A DNA stretch of 64,000 bases from Achromobacter marplatensis (GTDB lineage Bacteria; Pseudomonadota; Gammaproteobacteria; Burkholderiales; Burkholderiaceae_B), in NCBI RefSeq assembly GCF_002209535.1, contig NZ_NJIG01000006.1, positions 248,001-312,000 of the forward strand. The letters run 5' to 3'. Both the position numbers and the translations under genes were made by a program. Below the pieces are notes generated by a model. That model was not told the DNA's origin, did not search any database, and worked only from the letters and a program-made list of their open reading frames with translations. Shown piece after piece: positions 57,818 through 64,000 of the stretch; positions within the stretch are counted from its first letter, which is position 1, and each line of letters starts with the position of its first letter.

Positions 57818-59479
57818 TTAGCCGCGCATCAACGCATGGACCTGGCTTGCCAGGTCTTCCAGCGCAAAGGGTTTGGGCAGGACGGGCAGGGCGGGTTCTT
57901 CGGCGGACGCGGCGACGCCGCTCAGGCCCGAACCCGTCATCAGCAGCACTTTCAGCCCGGGACGCAAGCGGCGCGCCGCGTCGGCGACTTGATGGCCGCT
58001 GATGCCGCCAGGCAGTCCCAGGTCGCAGATCAGCAGATCTAGCGGTTCGGGCGAGGCCAGGCGGCGCAAGGCCGCGGCGCCGTCGGCCGCCTCGGCCACG
58101 GTGTAGCCCAGCTCTTTCAGGGATTCGGCGGCAACTGCCAGGACGGAAGGGTCATCCTCCGCGATCAGGATGGTTTCCCCGTGCGCCGCGGCCGGGGGCG
58201 CTTTGAGGGCAGCCTGTTCCAGCGACGCCATTGCGCCCTGGTGGCGGGGGAAGTACAGCGTCATTGCCGTGCCTAGCCCCAGGCGCGAGCTGACCTGCAC
58301 CTGGCCCTGGGACTGCCGCACGAAGCTGTACAGCATCGACAGGCCCAGCCCCGTTCCCACGCCCGCCGCCTTGGTCGTGAAGAAGGGTTCGAAGATGCGC
58401 TGCACCGTATCCGCCGCCATCCCGCAGCCCGTGTCCGTGACGCGCAGCCGCAGGTAGTCGCCCGGCGTCAGTCCGCGCCTGCCCGCCTGCGCGGCGTCCA
58501 GCGTGACGTTGCGCGTCGAGACACCCAGCGTGCCTTGTCCCGGCATCGCATCGCGCGCATTCAGGCACAGGTTGAGGAGGGCGTTCTCCAGTTGATGGGT
58601 ATCGACCCAGGCGGGCCACAGGCCGGGCTCGCAGGCCAGGTCCAGGGTGATGCGCGACCCGATGCTGCGCCGGATCAGGTCTTCCATGCCGGTGACCAGC
58701 CGATTGATGTCGGTGGCTTTGGCGTCTTGGGGCTGGCGACGGGAAAAGGCCAGCAGGCGATGGGTCAACGCGGCGGCCTTCCGGGCGCCGCTTTGGGCGA
58801 CCTCGATGTGACGTTCCAGGTCGTTGTGCCGTTGCTGGGCCAACCGCATGCCCAGCAATTCCAGGCTGCCGGAAATCCCCATCAGCAGGTTGTTGAAATC
58901 ATGGGCCAGGCCGCCGGCCAGCTGCCCTACGGCTTCCATCTTCTGGCTTTGGCGCAAGGTGTCTTCGGCCTGCAGCAGGGCCTCGGCCTGGGCCCGTTCA
59001 GCGTTGACCCGCGAGGTGGTCTCGATGACGGTGTCCATCATGCCGACCACTACGCCGCGCTCGTCGCGCACCGGGCTGTAGCAGAAGGTGAAGGTGGCGT
59101 CTTCGGGCTCGCCCGACCGCAGGATCTGCAGCGGATAGTCTTCGATGAAGGTGGCTTCGCCAGCGAATGCACGGTCGGCGATGGGGCCGATCATCGGCCA
59201 GGCCTCGCTCCAGACTTCACTGAATGGACGGCCCAACGCATCGGCCTTGGTGCCCAGGATCGGCGTGAAGGCGTCGTTGTACAGCGTGATCAGTTCCTTG
59301 CCCCAGACCAGGCAGCAGGGGAACCGGGAGGACAGCACCATGCCGGCGGCGACGCGCAAGGCGCTGGGCCAGGCCGTGATGGGCCCGAGCGGCGTGGCGG
59401 CCCAGTTGAAGGTGGAGACCCGCAAGCCCATCTCTCCGCAGCCGGCAAGGAACGAGGGCATGGAGGAGTCGATCTGCAT
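57818..59479 (-). CDS. Soluble PAS-type hybrid histidine kinase
   Basis: A 553-residue cytoplasmic sensor kinase with no membrane segment. A PAS-like domain covers residues 20-140 (TAWPSALRVAAGMVLSSRFPC, LYNDAFTPILGTK). HisKA follows with QLAGGLAHDFNNLLMGISGSLELL (His about 197), then HATPase boxes (NALLNLCLNARDAM, VTDTGCGMA, FFTTKAAGVGTGLGLSMLYSF). A C-terminal receiver domain follows (ILIAEDDPSVLAV, LLICDLGLPGG with acceptor Asp). This layout, with HDFNNLL, is widespread and often senses redox, light or nutrients through PAS; no cofactor-binding Cys or flavin motif is evident. It sits between cassettes 3 and 4, divergent from the latter, and has no adjacent regulator gene. Confidence 0.92.
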   Translation of the reverse strand: MQIDSSMPSFLAGCGEMGLRVSTFNWAATPLGPITAWPSALRVAAGMVLSSRFPCCLVWGKELITLYNDAFTPILGTKADALGRPFSEVWSEAWPMIGPIADRAFAGEATFIEDYPLQILRSGEPEDATFTFCYSPVRDERGVVVGMMDTVIETTSRVNAERAQAEALLQAEDTLRQSQKMEAVGQLAGGLAHDFNNLLMGISGSLELLGMRLAQQRHNDLERHIEVAQSGARKAAALTHRLLAFSRRQPQDAKATDINRLVTGMEDLIRRSIGSRITLDLACEPGLWPAWVDTHQLENALLNLCLNARDAMPGQGTLGVSTRNVTLDAAQAGRRGLTPGDYLRLRVTDTGCGMAADTVQRIFEPFFTTKAAGVGTGLGLSMLYSFVRQSQGQVQVSSRLGLGTAMTLYFPRHQGAMASLEQAALKAPPAAAHGETILIAEDDPSVLAVAAESLKELGYTVAEAADGAAALRRLASPEPLDLLICDLGLPGGISGHQVADAARRLRPGLKVLLMTGSGLSGVAASAEEPALPVLPKPFALEDLASQVHALMRG

Positions 59480-59560
59480 GACGGTTGCGACGGTAGCCGA
59501 GGGTGACTGATTTTATCCGACAGGGGACTGCGCAGCAGGAGATGGAACTGGGCCTGGGAT

Positions 59561-59588
59561 AAGATAAAATAGAAATCGTTCCCATTTA
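59561..59588 (+). promoter_or_regulatory. Weak Fur-box-like site before sigma gene 4
   Basis: The AT-rich stretch AAGATAAAATAGAAATCGTT followed by CCCATTT resembles Fur sites (AAATGGGAACGATTTCTATT on the other strand) but more weakly than before the other sigma genes. It lies 10 bp before the sigma start. Confidence 0.45.
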
Positions 59589-59597
59589 CATGCCCCC

Positions 59598-60131
59598 ATG
59601 AGGTGCGCCTTGCCTCCGTCCGATTCGCTGACCCAGGACACCGTCACAACGCTCTATCGTGACCATCACGGCTGGCTGTCGATATGGCTGCGCAAGAAGC
59701 TGGGCAACTCGTTCGACGCCGCGGATTTGGCCCACGACACCTTCGTGCGCCTGATGAGCGGCCGTCGCAAGGACGGCGTGGGCGCCGAGCCCCGCGCGCT
59801 GCTGACGCACATCGCGAAGGGGCTGGTGGTAGACCATTGGCGTCGGCGCGCGGTGGAAGATGCTTATCTGGCGGCGGTGGCGCATTTGCCCGCACCGGAA
59901 GTGCCGTCACCCGAAATGCGGGCGCTGATCCTGGAAACGCTGCACGTCATCGACGCTACCTTGCGGACCTTGCCGGCCAAGACGCGCGAGATCTTTCTGC
60001 TGTCGCAGTTCGACGGCATGGCGTACGCCGACATTGCACAGACGCAGCGCGTGTCGCTGGCGACCGTCAAGCGGCACATGCAGAAGGCGCTGACCGCCTG
60101 CCTCATCGCTTATCAGGTCCACGCGGCATGA
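59598..60131 (+). CDS. FecI-like ECF sigma factor, cassette 4
   Basis: A 177-residue ECF sigma factor of the FecI group. Region 2 reads TLYRDHHGWLSIWLRKKL and DAADLAHDTFVRLM; region 4 reads LPAKTREIFLLSQFDGMAYADIAQTQRVSLATVKRHMQKAL. It is closest to the sigma factor of cassette 3. The TGA overlaps the fecR ATG (ATGA). A Fur-like site and the AT-rich stretch at 59561 precede it, but the match is weaker than in the other cassettes. It should direct transcription of the receptor gene at 61198. Confidence 0.9.
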   Translation: MRCALPPSDSLTQDTVTTLYRDHHGWLSIWLRKKLGNSFDAADLAHDTFVRLMSGRRKDGVGAEPRALLTHIAKGLVVDHWRRRAVEDAYLAAVAHLPAPEVPSPEMRALILETLHVIDATLRTLPAKTREIFLLSQFDGMAYADIAQTQRVSLATVKRHMQKALTACLIAYQVHAA

Positions 60132-61099
60132 GTGCGGTGATCGATCCCGCGATTCTGGAAGAGGCGGCCGGCTGGCTCGTGCGCTTCCAATCCGAAACGC
60201 TTTCCGCCGCCGACCGCGCCGCGTTCGACCGTTGGCTGGCCCGCAGCGCCGCGCATGGCGCGGCGTGGCAGCGGGTGGAGGACATGCTGCGGGGGTTCGG
60301 TCAGGTGCCGCCCGCCATCGGGCGCGACACCCTGCGCCGTCTGGACCGTCCCGGCCGCCGGCAGGCCATCCGCGCGTTGGGCGCCTTGCTGGTGCTGGGG
60401 CCGGCGGCCTGGGCCGGATGGCGCACGCTGCCGTGGCGCGAATGGGCGGCGGACGTGCGCACCGCCACGGGCGAGCAGCGTCACCTGGAGCTGGCCGACG
60501 GCACCCGCCTGGTGCTGAACACGTCCAGCGCCGTCGACATCCTCTACACCCCCGAACAACGTGTGCTGTGGCTGCGCGCGGGCGAGATCCTGCTGACCAC
60601 TGGCCGCGACCCGTCGCCCGTCCATCGCCCCTTCATCGTGCGGACGTCGCAGGGCACGATCCGCGCGTTGGGCACGCGTTTCATGGTGCGCGATGAAAGC
60701 GCCAGCATCCACGTCGCGGTGTTCGACGGGTCGGTGGAAATCCAGCCGCGAGATGCCGGCGCGGCAGCCGTGGTGGTGCCGGCAGGCCAGCAGACGGTGT
60801 TCAACGCCCACGAGGTCGAGCCCCTGGCCACGGCCGAGGCGGCATCCACGTCGTGGGAGCAGGGCATGCTGGCCGTGCGCAACTGGCGGCTGGCCGACCT
60901 GGTGGACGAACTGGCGCGTTATCGGCGGGGCGTCCTGCGCTGCGACCCCGCGGTGGCCGGATTACGGGTTTCGGGCGCCTTCCCGCTGGCCGATACCGAC
61001 GGCAGCCTGCGCCTGCTCGAAAAGACCTTACCCGTGCGGATCAGCCGGGTGACGCCGTTCTGGGTCACGGTCGCGCCCAGCGCGGCTGTTACAAACTAA
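60128..61099 (+). CDS. FecR-like anti-sigma regulator, cassette 4
   Basis: A 323-residue transducer. The N-domain has LEEAAGWLVRFQSETLSAADRAAFDRWLARSAAHGAAWQRV in family order. The membrane segment (AIRALGALLVLGPAAWAGW) is short and begins with an arginine-rich flank (RPGRRQ). The periplasmic FecR domain reads RTATGEQRHLELADGTRLVLNTSSAVDILYTPEQ and GTIRALGTRFMVRDE; the C-terminal end is VTPFWVTVAPSAAVTN. Coupled to the sigma gene through ATGA. The receptor lies 98 bp downstream. The final codons (GTTACAAACTAA) coincide with the motif seen in cassettes 2 and 3. Confidence 0.9.
   Translation: MSAVIDPAILEEAAGWLVRFQSETLSAADRAAFDRWLARSAAHGAAWQRVEDMLRGFGQVPPAIGRDTLRRLDRPGRRQAIRALGALLVLGPAAWAGWRTLPWREWAADVRTATGEQRHLELADGTRLVLNTSSAVDILYTPEQRVLWLRAGEILLTTGRDPSPVHRPFIVRTSQGTIRALGTRFMVRDESASIHVAVFDGSVEIQPRDAGAAAVVVPAGQQTVFNAHEVEPLATAEAASTSWEQGMLAVRNWRLADLVDELARYRRGVLRCDPAVAGLRVSGAFPLADTDGSLRLLEKTLPVRISRVTPFWVTVAPSAAVTN
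61088..61099 (+). promoter_or_regulatory. GTTACAAANTAA motif before receptor 4
   Basis: GTTACAAACTAA overlaps the last codons and stop of fecR 4. In cassette 2 the same motif lies outside the fecR coding region, so it need not be explained by protein coding alone. Confidence 0.3.
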
Positions 61100-61197
61100 T
61101 CGCCGATCCGTTGACACTTTTTTCCGCTTCGTCCGGTGTACCGGGTGAATCGTCGCGACATGCGAGCGTCACCCAGTCCCCTACGAAGGATCGTTTC

Positions 61198-63672
61198 ATG
61201 GTTTCCCGAATCTCCCGTTCGTCACGCCTGCCCCGCAGCCAGGCCGTCCTGTCGCCGCTGGCGGCGATGCTGCAGGCCGCCGGCATGGGGTTGATGCTGC
61301 TGGCCGTGGCGGGGGCGCCCACGCCTGCCGCCGCTGCCGATGCCGCAGGCCCAGGCACGTCGGCCGTGCGCCAGTCCTACGCGATCGCCGGCGGCCCGCT
61401 GGGCGACGTGCTGGCCCAATTCGCGGCGGCGGCGGGGGTGCCGCTGTCGTTCGATCCAGCGCTGGTGGCGGGCCGGCAAAGCGAAGGCCTGACGGGCGCC
61501 TACACGGTGCGCGAAGGGTTTGCGCGCTTGTTGAGCGGGTCGGGCTATGTCCTGGCCGAACAGGGGGCGGGCGCCTATTCCCTGCGCAAGCTGCCGCAAG
61601 GCGAGGGCGAGGCCGCGACGCTGCTGCCCAGCATCACGGTCGCCGGGTCGGGCGTCAGCGCGTCTGCCTTGCCGGCCGAATTCGCCGGCGGCCAGGTGGC
61701 CCGCGGCGGCCGCCTGGGGCTGCTGGGCAATCGCGACGTGATGGATACGCCGTTCAACGTCACGAGCTACACCTCGGAGCTGCTGACCAACCGCCAGGCC
61801 GTAACCTTGGCGGACGCGCTGAATGCCGAGCCCTCGGTGCGCTTCACGGGCCAGATCGGCGGCGTGACGGACTCCTTCTACATCCGTGGATTCCCCATCG
61901 GTGAAGGCAACCTGGGCGAGATCGCGTTCGACGGCGTCTACGGCGTGGCGCCCAACTATCACGTCTTCACCGATTACATCGAGCGCGTTGAAGTGCTGAA
62001 GGGGCCTGCAGCCTTGCTGTACGGCATGTCGCCCAACAGCGGGGTGGGCGGGGTGATCAATATGGTGCCCAAGCGCTCGCTGCCGCAGGACCTGACGCGC
62101 GTGTCCGCTGACTACGTGGGCGACTCGCAATTCGGTGCCCGGGTGGATCTGAGCCGCCGCTTCGGCAACGACGGCGAATGGGGCGTGCGCGTCAACGGCA
62201 TGCATCGCCAGGGCGACACGCCGCTGGACAACCTGTATTCGCGCACCGACATCGGCGCCCTGTCGCTGGACTATCAGGGCGAGCGCCTGCGCGCATCGCT
62301 GGACCTGCTGACCCAGAACGAAAAAGTCGACGCGCCGACGCGTCCGTTCCTGATTGCCTCCGGCATCGACGTGCCGCGCGCCGCAGATGGCCGCCGCAAT
62401 GCGACGCAGCCCTGGGGGTGGTGGAAGTCGGATGGCCAGTCGGCGTTGCTGCGGGTGGAGTACGACGTCAGCGACCGCCTGACGGTGTTCGCCGACGCGG
62501 GCGGATCGGATACCGATGTGTCGCGCCTGTCGGACCAGACGCCCACTATCATCAACAGCGCCGGCGACACGCTGGTCACGCCCAACAACTTCCGTTTCAA
62601 GGTGGAGCGCAGCACGTACAACGCGGGGCTGCGCGCCAAGCTCGATACCGGGCCGGTGCGCCATGCGGTCAGTTTCATGGGCTCGCTCTACAGCGACCGC
62701 AACCTGCAGGCCAGCGTGTCCGGTACGCCGCTGACGTCCAACATTTACCACCCGATCACGCGCCCCGAGCAGAACATCCCGGCGCCGGGCAATGTGCCCA
62801 AAGTGTCGTCGTCGGATCTCTCCGGGCTGGCGCTGGCCGACACGATGAGCATCTTGGACGAGCGCGCGCAGCTGACGCTGGGCGTGCGCCAGCAACGCAT
62901 CGAATCGCGCAACTTCAACGCCACGACCGGCGTGCGCACCGTCAGTTATGACGAAAGCGCGACCACGCCGCTGGCCGGTCTCGTCATCAAGCCCTGGAAC
63001 AACGTGTCGCTGTACGCGAACTACATCGAAGGCCTGAGCAAGGGCGATGTGGCGCCGGCCACCGCGTCCAACGCGGGCCAGGTGTTCAAGCCCTACAAGG
63101 CCAAGCAGAAGGAAGTGGGCGTGAAGGTAGACCTGGACGACGCGATGCTGACGTTCAGCGCGTTCGAAATCACGAAACCCAGCGGCCAACTGACCAATGG
63201 CGTGTACGGCGCCGACAGCGAACAGCGCAACCGCGGCCTGGAACTGAACCTGTCCGGCGAACCCGTGCGCGGGCTGCGCCTGTTGGGCGGCGTCACGTAC
63301 CTGAACGCCGAGCTGACGCGCACCAACAATGCGGCGACCGTTGGCAACCAGCCAGTGGGCGTGCCGAAGTTCTCGGCCAACCTCAGTGCGGAATGGGATA
63401 CGCCGTGGGTGGCGGGCCTGACGCTGACCGGCGGCATGATGTACACGGGCCGCGAATACGTGAACCAGGCCAATACGCAGTCGGTGCCGTCGTGGACGAC
63501 GTTCGACCTGGGCGCGCGCTATGCCACGAAGATCCAGGGCAAGGACGTCACGTTCCGCGCCAACGTCGTCAACGTGACCAATCGCGCGTACTGGTCGGGG
63601 GTGGCGTCTTACGGCACGGTGTCGCAGGGCGTGCCGCGCACGCTGATGCTGTCGGCGTCGATGGACTTCTGA
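61198..63672 (+). CDS. TonB-dependent siderophore receptor with STN domain, cassette 4
   Basis: An 824-residue outer-membrane receptor. The signal ends PAAAADA; the STN domain (YAIAGGPLGDVLAQFAAAAGV to YSLRKLPQ) is followed by the plug (DTPFNVTSYTSELLTNRQ, YIRGFPIGEGNLGEIAFDGVYG, VLKGPAALLYGMSPNSGVGGVINMVPKRS) and a barrel ending NVTNRAYWSG...RTLMLSASMDF. The plug wording (VLKGPAALLYG, GGVINMVPKR) fits catecholate or heme-independent ferrisiderophore receptors rather than ferric citrate. GAAGGA lies seven bases before the ATG. It is the last gene of cassette 4 and converges with a truncated lactonase gene across 25 bp. Confidence 0.92.
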   Translation: MVSRISRSSRLPRSQAVLSPLAAMLQAAGMGLMLLAVAGAPTPAAAADAAGPGTSAVRQSYAIAGGPLGDVLAQFAAAAGVPLSFDPALVAGRQSEGLTGAYTVREGFARLLSGSGYVLAEQGAGAYSLRKLPQGEGEAATLLPSITVAGSGVSASALPAEFAGGQVARGGRLGLLGNRDVMDTPFNVTSYTSELLTNRQAVTLADALNAEPSVRFTGQIGGVTDSFYIRGFPIGEGNLGEIAFDGVYGVAPNYHVFTDYIERVEVLKGPAALLYGMSPNSGVGGVINMVPKRSLPQDLTRVSADYVGDSQFGARVDLSRRFGNDGEWGVRVNGMHRQGDTPLDNLYSRTDIGALSLDYQGERLRASLDLLTQNEKVDAPTRPFLIASGIDVPRAADGRRNATQPWGWWKSDGQSALLRVEYDVSDRLTVFADAGGSDTDVSRLSDQTPTIINSAGDTLVTPNNFRFKVERSTYNAGLRAKLDTGPVRHAVSFMGSLYSDRNLQASVSGTPLTSNIYHPITRPEQNIPAPGNVPKVSSSDLSGLALADTMSILDERAQLTLGVRQQRIESRNFNATTGVRTVSYDESATTPLAGLVIKPWNNVSLYANYIEGLSKGDVAPATASNAGQVFKPYKAKQKEVGVKVDLDDAMLTFSAFEITKPSGQLTNGVYGADSEQRNRGLELNLSGEPVRGLRLLGGVTYLNAELTRTNNAATVGNQPVGVPKFSANLSAEWDTPWVAGLTLTGGMMYTGREYVNQANTQSVPSWTTFDLGARYATKIQGKDVTFRANVVNVTNRAYWSGVASYGTVSQGVPRTLMLSASMDF

Positions 63673-63697
63673 TCGCCGGCTGCCCGCTGCCCGGCCA

Positions 63698-64000
63698 TCA
63701 GGTGCGGCGGCGGGCGAACACCATGCACACGGGGCTGCCCACGCGCAGCTCGTAGCCGTCGCGCGTCAGGGCGCCGTCGGGCGCGTTCACGCGAAAACGC
63801 ACCAGCGTGTCGCTGTCTTCGTTCAGCGCGAACAGGAAGCGGCCGTCGGGAGACAGCGTGAAAAAGCGCGGCGTCTTGCCGCCCGAGGGGGCGTGCTGTA
63901 CGGGCGTCAGACGGCCGTTGACCGGGTCGATGCGGAACACGGCGATGCTGTCGTCGCCCCGGTTCGACACGTACAGGTGGCAGCCGTGCGCATCTAGCGA
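63698..64000 (-). CDS. Lactonase-family beta-propeller, cut by the window edge
   Basis: The C-terminal 100 residues of a protein running off the right edge, in frame to the last base. The visible part reads HLYVSNRGDDSIAVFRIDP, then GKTPRFFTLSPDGRFLFALNEDSDTLVRFRVN, then VGSPVCMVFARR. This is the end of the seven-bladed propeller family of 6-phosphogluconolactonase-like lactonases (PF10282 type), with the typical ANRGxDSIAVF and PRxFxxxPDGRFLxxxNxxS patterns. It probably hydrolyses a lactone in the cytoplasm or periplasm. No start can be assigned. Confidence 0.85.
   Translation of the reverse strand, partial: SLDAHGCHLYVSNRGDDSIAVFRIDPVNGRLTPVQHAPSGGKTPRFFTLSPDGRFLFALNEDSDTLVRFRVNAPDGALTRDGYELRVGSPVCMVFARRRT

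Noticed and set aside
61222..63189. A 655-codon open frame opposite receptor 4
   Set aside because: Antisense to a well-supported receptor, with the His/Arg/Gln-rich composition typical of shadow frames in GC-rich DNA.
1..64000. Transposases, integrases, attachment sites, tRNA or rRNA genes
   Set aside because: I looked for family motifs and repeated termini and saw none; the window looks like stable chromosome apart from the receptor relic and the tandem array.

Overview
This 64 kb window looks like chromosomal DNA from a high-GC betaproteobacterium of the Alcaligenaceae (Achromobacter/Bordetella type). The reasons are the uniformly GC-rich codon use, the general porin of the burkholderial type, the Burkholderiales-style DUF4148 protein, the cyoABCD-SURF1 operon, the STN-domain TonB receptors paired with FecI/FecR, and the many LysR, AraC and Bcr/EmrAB-type genes. 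This is inference from gene content. I saw no rRNA, tRNA, CRISPR array, integrase or insertion sequence. Genes are densely packed, with frequent 1-14 bp overlaps.

Region 1 (1-10.9 kb): an RcsC-like hybrid sensor kinase with a free-standing Hpt protein and the first codons of another gene behind it, and a degenerate EAL protein divergent from them. Next come a lone GvpU-like protein, an unknown small protein, a WYL regulator divergent from a glutathione transferase, a ParB-like lipoprotein, an exported ankyrin protein, and a Bcr-type efflux pump divergent from an AraC regulator.

Region 2 (10.9-16 kb): three tandem 82-bp units, each carrying a terminator-like hairpin; a porin; and an NAD-salvage module of NrtR-like regulator, PRPP synthetase and nicotinamide phosphoribosyltransferase, with a promoter and a candidate operator before the PRPP synthetase gene.

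Region 3 (16-24.1 kb): the cyoABCD quinol oxidase operon with SURF1 but without cyoE, a metabolite MFS transporter, an acetylpolyamine amidohydrolase and a YdcF-like protein.

Region 4 (24.1-28.2 kb): the first iron-type cell-surface signalling cassette (FecI sigma, FecR anti-sigma, STN TonB receptor), with a Fur-box-like site.

Region 5 (28.2-47.6 kb): exported proteins of unknown function, NhaR-like and TerC genes, trans-aconitate methyltransferase, an EmrAB-NodT tripartite pump, DUF4148 protein, AraC/CynX pair, a protealysin-type M4 protease with an emfourin-like partner, a DUF2442-DMP19 fusion, an Asp/Glu racemase relative, a 38-residue membrane protein coupled to an SPFH protein, and a PTS EIIC-EAL fusion.

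Region 6 (47.6-64 kb): three more FecI-FecR-receptor cassettes, each preceded by a Fur-like site. Between them lie an SDR/LysR pair, the relic of a fifth TonB receptor and a soluble hybrid histidine kinase. The window ends in a truncated lactonase-like beta-propeller gene. The four cassettes fall into two pairs by sigma-factor sequence, suggesting two ancestral lineages. They would let the cell induce a specific receptor only when iron is scarce and the matching ligand is bound outside.
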